A stretch of DNA of 60,253 bases, from contig NZ_MUHE01000002.1 in assembly GCF_002217405.1 (NCBI RefSeq), positions 1 to 60,253 of the forward strand, written 5' to 3'. This document shows positions 9,193-18,562 of this stretch, in pieces. The DNA is from Flavobacterium psychrophilum DSM 3660 = ATCC 49418 (GTDB taxonomy: Bacteria > Bacteroidota > Bacteroidia > Flavobacteriales > Flavobacteriaceae). How positions within the stretch are numbered: position 1 is the stretch's first letter; every line of letters starts with the position of its first letter. The notes below the pieces were generated by a model, which was not told the DNA's origin, did not search any database, and was given only the letters and a program-made list of their open reading frames with translations. The translations under genes and the position numbers were made by a program.

Positions 9193-10086
9193 ATGGTCAA
9201 TCTCGAATGGTACAGAACGTTTAAGTCGGTTTATAAAAACGGAAATTTTTCTTTAGCCGCTAAAGAATTATTTATTAGCCAACCTGCTGTAAGCCAACAA
9301 ATAGTCATGTTGGAGGCACATGTAGGGTATAAACTTTTTAATAGAAAGTCTAAAGGGGTTGAACCTACTGAATATGCTAAGTTGCTTAATAATCTAATCA
9401 TTGATGCCTTAGACCGATTGGAAAATGTAGAGAACGGTTTTCGGTCTAAAGCTTTCAATGCAAATAGAGTACTTTCTGTTGGCATTTCCAGACATTTGAT
9501 GAGTAGTATTGGGAGTGCGTTACTTATAAAATTTGATTTTATCGATTTTACTTTCCATAATAATGATGCGTTGTTTGATTTGGTTAATTCTAAAAAACTC
9601 GATTTTGCAATTGTTACCAAAAAGTTTGACACCTTTGATACCATTCAGAAAAAAGTGGGAGCCATCAAACAAGTTATTGTAGGGTCTGCAAATATTGATC
9701 TTTCTGTAATAAAAACAAAAATTAAAACAAAAGAGTTGGAAACAATCGAAAATTGGTTGAATGAGCAAAAATGGTACAGCCATGATGCCGAAATTCCTCA
9801 TATTAAATTATTCTGGTTGCATGTTTTTGCTAAGAAAAGACCCTCGATGATTGCCAATTATATTATTCCGTCAGAATATGAAATGCTGGAAATCCTTTCT
9901 AAAAACACAGGAGTAGCAGTTACCTGGAACATTAATGCAAAAAATATGATTGAAGAAAAGAAATTGCAAATGATATGGAACAGTACAGAAATTCCGAGTA
10001 CAGATGTGTTTTTATTATCGGGTAAAAACGATAATTTGAGTGATTTTTTCGAAGATATTGAATTGGAATTGAAGGGGATTTTTTAA
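9193..10086 (+). CDS. LysR-family transcriptional regulator
   Basis: 297 residues. The N-terminal winged helix-turn-helix covers about residues 3-62 (FSLAAKELFISQPAVSQQI). The remainder is the LysR effector domain, though it matches the common consensus only loosely. Divergent from the secreted PfpI-like gene, which is therefore its likely target; the inducer is unknown. No RBS-like GGAGG is visible, as is usual in this phylum. Confidence 0.88.
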   Translation: MVNLEWYRTFKSVYKNGNFSLAAKELFISQPAVSQQIVMLEAHVGYKLFNRKSKGVEPTEYAKLLNNLIIDALDRLENVENGFRSKAFNANRVLSVGISRHLMSSIGSALLIKFDFIDFTFHNNDALFDLVNSKKLDFAIVTKKFDTFDTIQKKVGAIKQVIVGSANIDLSVIKTKIKTKELETIENWLNEQKWYSHDAEIPHIKLFWLHVFAKKRPSMIANYIIPSEYEMLEILSKNTGVAVTWNINAKNMIEEKKLQMIWNSTEIPSTDVFLLSGKNDNLSDFFEDIELELKGIF

Positions 10087-10190
10087 ATTAACGATTCTCG
10101 TATTGCATACATGATACAGATTTTTTTTACCCTAATTTTGTGTTTATTCTAAAAAAATAGAGCCTAGTATAATATAAAAATATCTTTAAT

Positions 10191-11342
10191 TTAAATTTGA
10201 TTAAAAATGTTTTTTTTAGATTCTGCTATAGCTTCTAAATATAAATTTTCGTACAAAGGAACTATTTTTTCGACCGAAAATTGTTTGGCAACTTCTAGTG
10301 CTTTTTTCTTAAATAAGTTTAAATTATCTTCATCTGAAATAATTTTAAGTGCATTTTCTGCCATTTCGTTTACCGCACCAATATTACTTAAATAGCCCGA
10401 TACCCCATCAATATTTACCTCTGGCAAACCACCAGAATTACTAGAAATTACAGGAACACTACAAGCCATAGCTTCGAGTGCTGCAAGACCAAAACTTTCT
10501 GTTTCTGATGGCAATAAAAACAAATCAGTAAGGGTTAAAATTTGGCTTATCTCGTTACTATTTCCAAAGAAAATTACTTTATCGCTTATGCCTAATTTAT
10601 CACATAACTTTTCGGCTTTGGCCTTTTCTGGTCCATCGCCAACCATCATTAGCTTTGCTGGTATTTTTTGCTGAATTTTATAAAAAACTTTTACAACATC
10701 AGGAATATTTTTTACTTTTCTAAAATTAGAAATATGTGTAATAATTCGTTCTTCTGGTCTTGCCATTACTGAACGCTTGCAGGGAATATTGTCGAGTATT
10801 TTATTTTCTAATTCTATAAAATTTGGAATTACTTTTATCTCATTTCTAATATCAAAAAGCCTGAGTGTATCATCTTTCAAACTCTGAGAAACCGACGTTA
10901 CTTTGTCTGATTTATTAATACTAAAAGTTACTGCCGTCTTGTAATTAGGATGATTGCCTACTAAAGTAATATCTGTTCCGTGCAATGTGGTAACCATAGG
11001 AATAATAATCCCTTGGTCTTTTAGCATTTGCTTTGCCATATAACCTGCATAGGCATGAGGAATAGCGTAATGCACATGTAGCAAATCTATTTTATGCAGT
11101 TTTACCATATCGACTAATTTGCTGGACAAAGCCAACTCGTATGGTTGATAATGAAACAGCGGATATTCTGGCACATTTACCTCGTGATAATGCACATTTG
11201 GGTTTAATAATGCCAAACGAACGGGTTGCCTATATGTAATAAAATGAATTTCATGACCACGACGGGCAAGTTCTAGTCCTAATTCGGTGGCAACAACGCC
11301 ACTTCCTCCAAAAGTTGGATAACAAACGATTGCTATTTTCAT
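10191..11342 (-). CDS. bshA: N-acetyl-alpha-D-glucosaminyl L-malate synthase BshA (bacillithiol synthesis)
   Basis: 383 residues of a GT4 glycosyltransferase. The N-terminus MKIAIVCYPTFGGSGVVATE and the acceptor-binding YRQPVRL region are characteristic of BshA, which joins GlcNAc from UDP-GlcNAc to L-malate in the first step of bacillithiol synthesis. The donor-binding ETESFGLAALEAMACSVPV motif is intact. It is the last gene of a minus-strand run that starts with the GH3 lipoprotein gene. bshB and bshC are not in this window. Confidence 0.93.
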   Translation of the reverse strand: MKIAIVCYPTFGGSGVVATELGLELARRGHEIHFITYRQPVRLALLNPNVHYHEVNVPEYPLFHYQPYELALSSKLVDMVKLHKIDLLHVHYAIPHAYAGYMAKQMLKDQGIIIPMVTTLHGTDITLVGNHPNYKTAVTFSINKSDKVTSVSQSLKDDTLRLFDIRNEIKVIPNFIELENKILDNIPCKRSVMARPEERIITHISNFRKVKNIPDVVKVFYKIQQKIPAKLMMVGDGPEKAKAEKLCDKLGISDKVIFFGNSNEISQILTLTDLFLLPSETESFGLAALEAMACSVPVISSNSGGLPEVNIDGVSGYLSNIGAVNEMAENALKIISDEDNLNLFKKKALEVAKQFSVEKIVPLYENLYLEAIAESKKNIFNQI

Positions 11343-11392
11343 TTTACGAAATTAGTTAAAAATAAAAAAAGCATAGGCGATTTTAGAGAAAA

Positions 11393-12526
11393 TTAACTTA
11401 ATTTTTTTTTAGATATTACTTGGTTTCTCAATTTCATAAATGGCTTTTCGATAATTAAATTTAGTAAATAAGCACAAATTATACAAGTTACCATACAAAT
11501 AAACATCATTAAACTACTTTCGGTTTTTACATTTAGATTTTCGAATACATTTTGGGTAATGTGAATTATTCCTTTGTGAGTTAAATAAATGGCAAATGAT
11601 AATGTTGCTATAAATGTTGTGGTTTTTGAACTCCATTTATACAAAAAACATGTAGGACTTATGGCTCCAATTACTAAAAACCCGTAACCAATGGCAACTA
11701 AAGGAAAACCAAAAACAGAAGCATAAAATGTTTGCTCCTCATAACACAAGAAATAAGCAAGTACTAAAATTACTAAACTTAATACTACATTTAGATTTCC
11801 TAATGTAGAAATTTTGTTCCATAAATTAGGATAAAACTGATAAATTCCTGCAATTGAAACACCTACTAAAAGCCCATCAAGTCTATTATATGTTGGATAA
11901 TAAATGTATTTGTACCAATATAACCAGGAATTTTCATCGTTTATTTTTGGAATATAAAAGTTGTTCCAACTATAAATTCGTACTATAAAACCCAAAATAA
12001 ATAGAATAATTAACAACCAATATCCTTTTTTTAAGTAATTTGAAATTTGAAGAAACATTAAAATTATTGGTAAGAAAAAATAAAAATGTTCCTCTACACA
12101 TAACGACCAAGCGTGAGAAAAAGTACCGTAATCTTTTAAATTAGCGCCTAAATTTTGAGTAAATGTTAAGAATTTCCAAATAGAAGGCAAACTTTCTTTT
12201 TCTCGAAAAAGTGGAAAACAAAAATAAATTGCCACAACAACTAAATAGGCTGGAATAATTCTGAAAAATCTTTTTAAAAAAAAATCTTTGTACAAAATTT
12301 TATTTCCTTTTTTAATTTCTAAAAATAATTGTGATGAGATTAAAAATCCACTCAAAACAAAAAACAAATCGACTCCTGTCCAACCAAATTTTGCATAATC
12401 AGGGAGCCATTCTGGATATCCAAAAATTGGAATTTGATAATGAAACCAGAAAACCAATACAATAGCTAATGCTCTTAAATGATCTAATCCGTAAAATTTT
12501 TGTTTGTTTTTGTTTTCTACAATCAC
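11393..12526 (-). CDS. Acyltransferase family 3 membrane protein
   Basis: 377 residues with about ten hydrophobic segments. Marks of the acyltransferase-3 (OafA/NodX) family are YGLDHLRALAIVLVFWFH at the N-terminus, LFFVLSGFLIS and AWSLCVEEHFYFF. Such proteins acetylate surface polysaccharides or lipids in the inner membrane. It starts 14 bases downstream of the lipocalin gene's stop and lies 50 bases before bshA in the same direction. The substrate is unknown. Confidence 0.88.
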   Translation of the reverse strand: MIVENKNKQKFYGLDHLRALAIVLVFWFHYQIPIFGYPEWLPDYAKFGWTGVDLFFVLSGFLISSQLFLEIKKGNKILYKDFFLKRFFRIIPAYLVVVAIYFCFPLFREKESLPSIWKFLTFTQNLGANLKDYGTFSHAWSLCVEEHFYFFLPIILMFLQISNYLKKGYWLLIILFILGFIVRIYSWNNFYIPKINDENSWLYWYKYIYYPTYNRLDGLLVGVSIAGIYQFYPNLWNKISTLGNLNVVLSLVILVLAYFLCYEEQTFYASVFGFPLVAIGYGFLVIGAISPTCFLYKWSSKTTTFIATLSFAIYLTHKGIIHITQNVFENLNVKTESSLMMFICMVTCIICAYLLNLIIEKPFMKLRNQVISKKKLS

Positions 12527-12539
12527 TATGATTTATTTA

Positions 12540-13055
12540 TTAATCTGCTCTTATGAGTAATCTTTTTCTAGTTTTGTTATCTCCAATAACCAAAGTATCA
12601 CCTCTAAAAGAGAATGGTCTTGGCTGGTCTGTATCAATATAATAAGGTATCGTTCCGCCTTTTACGTGATGTGTTATAACTGATTTTTTTAAATTAACTG
12701 AATAACTACCGAAGTAACCAAAAGAGTGATGCCAAATATAATTGTCTAAATTTATTTTGCAAGTTTCACTTGAATCTGCCGAAATATGTAAAGGTTCTTC
12801 TGCTGATACATTCAAGTTAACTATCATATTTTTTGTATAAGTAAAGTAGCCTTTTGGTGTTTTCCCAAAAGGGTATATCCACTTGCCTGTTACTGTATCT
12901 AAATCCGCAAACGCTACCAGCTTCCAAGTACCTACAATTTTATTTGTTTCTATTTTACTATTTTCAGACTTATTTACTTTCCAATTATTTTGAACGTAAG
13001 TATAAAAAAATGCTACATTTAATAAAATCGAAATAGTAAATAAAATTCTTTTCAT
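12540..13055 (-). CDS. Lipocalin-like domain protein
   Basis: 171 residues. A hydrophobic start (MKRILFTISILLNVAFFYTYV) looks like an uncleaved anchor or signal peptide. The rest begins with KIVGTWKLVAFAD and GYFTYTKNMIVNL, the pattern of the lipocalin-like (Pfam PF13924-type) family. The ligand is unknown. It lies between the VIT-type transporter and acyltransferase genes on the same strand with short gaps. Confidence 0.65.
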   Translation of the reverse strand: MKRILFTISILLNVAFFYTYVQNNWKVNKSENSKIETNKIVGTWKLVAFADLDTVTGKWIYPFGKTPKGYFTYTKNMIVNLNVSAEEPLHISADSSETCKINLDNYIWHHSFGYFGSYSVNLKKSVITHHVKGGTIPYYIDTDQPRPFSFRGDTLVIGDNKTRKRLLIRAD

Positions 13056-13102
13056 TGATTTTATTATTAAATTCTATGAGTTCCTAATTTTATTTTACAA
13101 TT

Positions 13103-13801
13103 TTATTTAAAAATATTTTCAAAACCAATAGCTACAAAATAAGCTGCTGCTGCTGCGATTAGTCCAATTAAAGTAACTTTAAATGCGCCTTTTACTGGAT
13201 TTTGTCCAGTTACTTTTGCTTTAAAAAAACCAAAAACAAAAAGGCATATTGTTGTAATTAACAAAGAAAGCTTTAGTCCATTTGACGGTGAATTTGTTAA
13301 AAAATAAGCTGACAAGGGCAATAGTCCTCCTATAAAATAAGCAATACCAATAGTTAATGCAGAATTTCTAGCACGTTGAGGATGTGGCGCTTCTAACCCA
13401 AGTTCAAATTTCATCATAAAATTAACCCATTTGGTTTTATCCTTTGCCAATTCAGTGGCTAAAATATTTTGTCCTTCTTTGCTTATACCATAATCCGCAA
13501 AAATATCCATCACTTCTTGCATTTCTTTTTCGGGAACAGTTTCTACTTCTTCGTATTCTCTTATTAGCTCACTTTGGTAATGCTCTTGCTCGGTTTTTCC
13601 AGCTAAATATCCTCCTAAACCCATAGCGATACAACCTGCTACTATTTCTGCAATACCCGCAGTTAAAATTATAGAATTGCTGCTTACCGCACCACTTAAA
13701 CCTGCGGCAAGGGCAAAAGGAACTGTTAAGCCATCGCTCATTCCAATAACGGCATCAGTAATAAAATCTGAGCTTTTCAGGTGTTTTTCGTCGTGTAACA
13801 T
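13103..13801 (-). CDS. VIT1/CCC1-type iron/manganese transporter
   Basis: 232 residues with about five membrane segments. The opening HLKSSDFITDAVIGMSDGL and TVPFALAAGLSGA match the VIT1/CCC1 family, in which the conserved Asp/Met of the first helices carry Fe2+ or Mn2+ out of the cytoplasm. A Glu-rich cytoplasmic stretch (YEEVETVPEKEMQEVMD) would form the metal-binding domain. The gene begins 4 bases after the GH3 stop, so the two are translated from one mRNA. Confidence 0.85.
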   Translation of the reverse strand: MLHDEKHLKSSDFITDAVIGMSDGLTVPFALAAGLSGAVSSNSIILTAGIAEIVAGCIAMGLGGYLAGKTEQEHYQSELIREYEEVETVPEKEMQEVMDIFADYGISKEGQNILATELAKDKTKWVNFMMKFELGLEAPHPQRARNSALTIGIAYFIGGLLPLSAYFLTNSPSNGLKLSLLITTICLFVFGFFKAKVTGQNPVKGAFKVTLIGLIAAAAAYFVAIGFENIFK

Positions 13802-13805
13802 AGTC

Positions 13806-16800
13806 TTATTTTATAATTGCCTCGTAAATAATTTTTTGAATATCTTCTCTAATGTTCTCTTTAGACAATTTATTTGATGCGTTCGAATCTGGAAAAGTTC
13901 TGTTTGACAAGAAAACATATACAATTTCTGTTTCTGGATCTACCCAAGCCATTGTTCCTGTAAAACCGGTATGCCCAAAGCTTGTTAATGAAGCGCAACC
14001 ACAAGTTGGCCCTGATGTTCCTGATAACTGTGGCTTATCTAGCCCTAGTCCCCTCCTATTGCCTTGGGCGCAAAAATAACAGGTATTAAAATCATTAAAA
14101 GTTTGTTCCGAAAAATATTGAATCCCGCCGTAATTTCCTTTTTGCAAATACATTTGCATCATTTTTGCAATATCTATAGTATTAGAAAAAATTCCTGCAT
14201 GTCCGCCAACTCCTCCTTGCATGGCTGCCCCCATATCGTGCACATAACCCTGAATTATTTGATGACGGAAATAAGTATCAACTTCCGTTGGTGGGATAAC
14301 ACTTATATCAAACTTACGCAAAGGATTATACAAAGTATTATTCATTCCTAGTTTAGAGAAAAAATTTTCTTGAGATAAGACATCTAAAGTTTGATTGTTT
14401 GATTTTTCTAAATATTCTTTAAGCAAAATAAAAGTAAAATCGCTGTATTTGTATTCTTTTTTATCTAACAATTTACTACTAATAATTTTTTTAATTATAG
14501 TATCATTGTAATCATTTCTAATAAATAAATTTTCTGAAACTTGGTTTTTAAAATTCTCTGAATAAGTATTATTATAATACTTTTTTAGAGGAATTTTATT
14601 AGAATCTAATGTCGATTTATAAAAAGGAATCCAAGCTTGCAAACGGGCGTAATGTGATAATAAATCTTTAAATGAGATAGAATCTTTATTTGTGCCTCTT
14701 GCTTCTGGAATCATAGTACCCAATGTGGTAGCTAAATTTATTTTTTTTGCATCATATTCTAGCATTACATTAGGCAAGGTTGATACTATTTTTGTTAGCG
14801 ATGCTACGTCATAAATATCTGAATTTTTAACTTTTGTTTCATTTTTATAGGTGTGATAACCAAACGATTTTTGGTAAACTACTTTTCCTTTTTTGGCGAC
14901 CAGAATTTGTGCGCCTGGTGTCATTTTTCCGTCGATGGCTTTTTTTGCAATGGCATCAATTTTAGATAATATTTCAGAATTCATACCCACATTTTCTGGT
15001 GTTGTAAATCCTAATCTGTTTGTCATTTTTGTAGTTAATCCATCTCCTTGATTAAAAAAATTGGCAATTGAAACTGGAATTTTGCCTTTTGCTTCGATAG
15101 ATCCAAAAATTAATTCGGCCGAAACTTCTTGTGCAATATCGCCATTTTGATAGGTTAAAATTAAACCTTTTATATTATCAAAATTCTTAATTTGTAACAA
15201 AGTATAAGGTTTTGCAAATATATCGAGAATTACAGTATTGTTTTGTGCTATTTTTTGAATCCAAAGTAATTCTTTTTCGGTAAATTCATGTTTTTTCCAA
15301 GCTTTATCAGATTTATGAAAACCTATAATAACGGTAGTATATTGCTTCAAATCCTGATTTAAACTATCAATATTTTCATTAAAAACTTCTGTAACTTCGG
15401 CATATTTATTTAAAGTTGATAAGAAAACGTTTCCTGAATCGTCTCCTAATTTTACATAAGCAATTTTGCTTTTAGCCAAATCATTTATGGGCAAAATCGA
15501 ATCTTTATTTTTTAAAAGTGTAATCGCATTTTCATACAATTTATACTGTAATGAATTGGTAATTGGTTTGTTTAAATCTTTATACAAAGTACTGGTTTCT
15601 ATAGGCTTGTATTTATCTAAACCTGCTTTATGTTTGTATTTTAATATTTTTTTTACCGAAAATTCTATTCTATCATCTGTAATTAATGTGTCTTTGTAAG
15701 CTTGTGTAAATTTCTGAATCGCCGTAGGAACATCTTCTGGGAAAAGCAAAATATCGTTTCCAGCAAGGAAAGCCTCTAGGTCTATTTCGCCTGGTTTTTT
15801 AAAATTACTAGCTCCTTTCATGTTTAGTGCATCGGTAAAAATTAAACCTTTAAAACCCAAATGTTTTTTTAAGATATTGGTAACAATATTATAGGATATT
15901 GATGATGGATAATTGGCCCTAGTTTCTAAACTTGGTACGTTAAGGTGTGCCACCATTACCGATGCCAATCCTAAATTAAACATTTTTTTGTACGGATAAA
16001 ATTCTACATCTTCTAATCGTTCTTTAGAAAAATTAATTATTGGCAAACTATGATGAGAATCTGTTTCAGAATCACCATGTCCTGGAAAATGCTTTCCTGT
16101 TGAAAAAACACCTTGATTTTGAAAACCTTTCATTAATGCAACGGCTCTTTTAGTTACTTCTTCTTTGTTTTCGCCAAAAGAACGATTGCCTATAATTGGA
16201 TTGTTCGGATTTGTATTAATGTCTATTACTGGTGCAAAATTAAACTGAATTCCCATTCGCTTGGTTTCTTTGCCCATTTGCTCACCTAATTCTTCAATTA
16301 GTTTCATGTCCTGAATGGCACCAAGTGTCATATTCCAAGGATAGCGATAGGTAGAATCTAGTCGCATGCTTAATCCCCATTCGGCATCGTTCCCTATAAA
16401 TAAAGGAGTTTTAGATACTGCCTGAAAACGGTTGGTTAGTTTTGCTTGACGAACTGGACCTCCTTGAAAGAATATTAGACCCCCAATTTTATAATTTTTT
16501 ATTAATTTGTCTAACGAGTTAAAATGAATAGAATCTTTGTTAGAGTAGGCTGCAACCATAAATAATTGTCCTAACTTTTCTTGAAAAGTCATGGTGTTGT
16601 ATATGCTATCTACCCATTTTTTTTCTGAATGATTGTCTTCAAAAAGGTTAAATCCAACTTTCGAAGGATCGATAAATTTTTCAGTTTTAGATTTTGCTTC
16701 ATTGTTATCGACAGCAATATTCTCGTTACCTCTATTTTTATTTACAGAACAATTGACCATAAATAAAGTAAGTATAGAAAACAATAGAAATTTAAAAACT

Positions 16801-16811
16801 GAATTTTTCAT
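13806..16811 (-). CDS. Lipoprotein with GH3 beta-N-acetylglucosaminidase and beta-lactamase-fold domains
   Basis: 1001 residues. A lipoprotein signal ends in the lipobox FMVNC. Residues about 55-400 are a GH3 domain of NagZ type: the catalytic loop KHFPGHGDSETDSH near 240 and the nucleophile Asp in IFTDALNMKGAS near 326. Residues about 430-610 resemble the GH3 C-terminal domain. Residues about 640-1000 are a serine beta-lactamase/penicillin-binding fold, with SLTK near 668, YSD in place of YxN and HTG in place of KTG. The likely job is peptidoglycan trimming in the periplasm. This double-domain form is common in Bacteroidota; the esterase/peptidase activity of the second domain is inferred. 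Confidence 0.9.
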   Translation of the reverse strand: MKNSVFKFLLFSILTLFMVNCSVNKNRGNENIAVDNNEAKSKTEKFIDPSKVGFNLFEDNHSEKKWVDSIYNTMTFQEKLGQLFMVAAYSNKDSIHFNSLDKLIKNYKIGGLIFFQGGPVRQAKLTNRFQAVSKTPLFIGNDAEWGLSMRLDSTYRYPWNMTLGAIQDMKLIEELGEQMGKETKRMGIQFNFAPVIDINTNPNNPIIGNRSFGENKEEVTKRAVALMKGFQNQGVFSTGKHFPGHGDSETDSHHSLPIINFSKERLEDVEFYPYKKMFNLGLASVMVAHLNVPSLETRANYPSSISYNIVTNILKKHLGFKGLIFTDALNMKGASNFKKPGEIDLEAFLAGNDILLFPEDVPTAIQKFTQAYKDTLITDDRIEFSVKKILKYKHKAGLDKYKPIETSTLYKDLNKPITNSLQYKLYENAITLLKNKDSILPINDLAKSKIAYVKLGDDSGNVFLSTLNKYAEVTEVFNENIDSLNQDLKQYTTVIIGFHKSDKAWKKHEFTEKELLWIQKIAQNNTVILDIFAKPYTLLQIKNFDNIKGLILTYQNGDIAQEVSAELIFGSIEAKGKIPVSIANFFNQGDGLTTKMTNRLGFTTPENVGMNSEILSKIDAIAKKAIDGKMTPGAQILVAKKGKVVYQKSFGYHTYKNETKVKNSDIYDVASLTKIVSTLPNVMLEYDAKKINLATTLGTMIPEARGTNKDSISFKDLLSHYARLQAWIPFYKSTLDSNKIPLKKYYNNTYSENFKNQVSENLFIRNDYNDTIIKKIISSKLLDKKEYKYSDFTFILLKEYLEKSNNQTLDVLSQENFFSKLGMNNTLYNPLRKFDISVIPPTEVDTYFRHQIIQGYVHDMGAAMQGGVGGHAGIFSNTIDIAKMMQMYLQKGNYGGIQYFSEQTFNDFNTCYFCAQGNRRGLGLDKPQLSGTSGPTCGCASLTSFGHTGFTGTMAWVDPETEIVYVFLSNRTFPDSNASNKLSKENIREDIQKIIYEAIIK

Positions 16812-16827
16812 TATAATATTTTATGAT

Positions 16828-16915
16828 TATCCGCTTTACGGACTATGCGTATTTTACTGCAGATTGCTTTGCCTATTGGCTGTTTCTCGGGTCGCAGATT
16901 TTAAAAAAATCTAAA
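16828..16915 (+). repeat. GATTGCTTTGCC-type dispersed repeat, copy 1
   Basis: GATTGCTTTGCC, five variable bases, then GCTGTTT, closely resembling GATTACTTTGCC...GCTGTTT at about 19048-19073. It occupies the leader of the GH3 gene. Copy 2 runs directly into stem-loop copy D. Function unknown. Confidence 0.45.
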
Positions 16916-16962
16916 TTTATTTAAATAATCTTTTAAAATCTTCGAATATCTGGTAAAAAAAA

Positions 16963-17445
16963 TTAAAAGAAACGACTATGCCAGCTATCTTCTGCGGCAA
17001 CTTCCCAAGATTCGTTAAATTCTTCGATCGAATTTACTAGGTTATTAAAAACAATAGTAGATCCTGTAACGGCTTTATCTTTGGCCATTTTTTTGAATTC
17101 GATTAATGTTTTATGAGCTACAAACTCTCCGTTTTTGAAAGTTACGTTCATTTTGTCTAACAAATCGACTTTGTATTTTTGTTCTAGTTCTTGAATAAAC
17201 TGAACAGATTTATCGATAGAACAACCTGTTGCAGGTTGCACTTCTGGATTTACTGCAAAAATAATAAATCGATTGTATTTTAGTAAATAGGAGGCTTCAA
17301 GACTTGCACCGTGAGCAGACCAATTTTGTATAAATGCTTCTGCTGCAATCTGAATTTCGGTAAATTCCTCATCGGTAAATTTACGGTTGGATTGGTAAAT
17401 CCAAATTTTAGATTCTAATGGTAGATTTTCGAACGGTATGTACAT
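16963..17445 (-). CDS. Conserved flavobacterial protein of unknown function
   Basis: 160 residues starting MYIPFENLPLESKIWIYQSN. Similar proteins are often labelled 'ABC transporter ATPase' in flavobacterial genomes, but there is no Walker A, signature or Walker B here, so that label is not supported. The protein has no signal peptide or membrane segment. It lies between the CCG iron-sulfur protein gene and the GH3 gene on the same strand, with 252 bases of repeat-rich DNA upstream. Confidence 0.75.
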   Translation of the reverse strand: MYIPFENLPLESKIWIYQSNRKFTDEEFTEIQIAAEAFIQNWSAHGASLEASYLLKYNRFIIFAVNPEVQPATGCSIDKSVQFIQELEQKYKVDLLDKMNVTFKNGEFVAHKTLIEFKKMAKDKAVTGSTIVFNNLVNSIEEFNESWEVAAEDSWHSRFF

Positions 17446-17530
17446 TTTTTTTTATTGTTAATTGACAATTATCAATTGATAATTATCGCTTAATCCTACA
17501 ATATACAGCTTTTTTAGATTTCATTATTTT

Positions 17531-17664
17531 GGCTTTACCAAGAGTTGGGCATTAGGTTGCAAACGAAGTGCACTAAACTCGGATAAAAACAAAAGTATTG
17601 TGAGGTAATCTTTTTGAGGCAGAAAAAGTCTCGAAAAGGATGTTTTCTTCAATCTCTAACGCAA
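17531..17664 (-). repeat. Dispersed stem-loop element, copy E, with 3' module
   Basis: Read on the minus strand: GAGATTGAAGAAAACATCC, a hairpin CTTTTCGAG/CTCAAAAAG, AAAAAGATTACC, then GAGTTTAGTGCACTTCG and TTTGCAACC. The hairpin-plus-module order is the same as in 6913-7029. The module recurs alone at 35853-35950. Confidence 0.55.
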
Positions 17665-17697
17665 AATACTGTAATTAATAGAATTAAGCCGTTGTTA

Positions 17698-18489
17698 TTA
17701 AAGGTCTTGGGCGTTTGCTATTAGTTCGGCGATATCCATCACTTTTACATCGGCTTCTCTTTCTTTATTTTTAACACCATCTGTTAGCATGGTGTTGCAA
17801 AATGGGCAACCTGCGGCTATGATTTCTGGTTTGGTTTCTAGAGCGTCTTCGGTTCTTTCTATATTAATTTCTTTGTTTCCTGGTTCGGCATCTTTAAACA
17901 TTTGTGCGCCACCTGCTCCGCAACACAATCCGTTGGCTTTAGATCGTTTCATTTCGACTAATTCGGCGTCTAATTTTTGAATTAATTCTCTTGGTGCTTC
18001 GTATATTTTGTTGGCACGTCCCAAATAACACGGATCGTGAAAAGTGATTCTTTTTCCTTTAAATTGTCCGCCTTCAATGGTTAGTCTTCCATCGTCTAGT
18101 AATGATTTTAGAAATTCTGTGTGGTGTACTACTTCGTATTGTCCGCCCAGGTCTGGGTATTCATTTTTTAGTGTATTGAAACAGTGTGGGCAAGCCGTTA
18201 CTATTTTTTTGGCTTCATAAGCGTTTAGCACCTCGATATTCATCATGGCTTGCATTTGAAACAAGAATTCGTTTCCTGCTCTTTTTGCGGGATCTCCTGT
18301 GCAACCTTCTTCGGTGCCTAATACTGCAAATTCTACTTTTGCGCGGTTTAGGATTCGTACGAAGGCTTTGGTTATTCTTTTTGCTCTGTCATCGAAACTT
18401 CCTGAGCATCCTACCCAAAATAATACTTCTGGTTGTTTGCCTTGGGCTAGCATTTCGGCCATTGTAGGCACTATTAATGTTTCTTGCAT
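17698..18489 (-). CDS. (Fe-S)-binding protein with CCG domains (HdrB/LutA-like)
   Basis: 263 residues. Two cysteine-rich halves carry the CCG pattern known from heterodisulfide reductase subunit B, GlpC and LutA: Cys28, Cys100/Cys103, then Cys154, Cys189-Cys190 (LCCGAGG) and Cys228/Cys231. In HdrB these ligate noncubane [4Fe-4S] clusters. It starts 41 bases after the HAD-like gene's stop and is close to the membrane ferredoxin-like protein, its likely electron partner. The final acceptor is unknown. Confidence 0.87.
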   Translation of the reverse strand: MQETLIVPTMAEMLAQGKQPEVLFWVGCSGSFDDRAKRITKAFVRILNRAKVEFAVLGTEEGCTGDPAKRAGNEFLFQMQAMMNIEVLNAYEAKKIVTACPHCFNTLKNEYPDLGGQYEVVHHTEFLKSLLDDGRLTIEGGQFKGKRITFHDPCYLGRANKIYEAPRELIQKLDAELVEMKRSKANGLCCGAGGAQMFKDAEPGNKEINIERTEDALETKPEIIAAGCPFCNTMLTDGVKNKEREADVKVMDIAELIANAQDL

Positions 18490-18502
18490 AATATTTTGTT
18501 TA

Positions 18503-18562
18503 ATCGTTTTTTGCTTAATCGTTTAATCGCTCAATAGATTAAACAGTTAAACAAATAACCAA
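18503..18562. repeat. TTTAATCG word repeat with inverted arms
   Basis: GTTTAATCG words on one side and ATTAAAC words on the other make a short palindromic cluster around the 3' end of the HAD-like gene and the start of the CCG gene. It overlaps the last codons of the former, whose C-terminus may thus be repeat-derived. Confidence 0.4.

Noticed and set aside
13806..16811. Beta-lactam resistance gene
   Set aside because: The lactamase-fold domain has altered YxN and KTG motifs and is joined to a wall glycosidase.
16963..17445. Label 'ABC transporter ATPase' used for similar proteins
   Set aside because: None of the ATPase motifs is present in the 160 residues.
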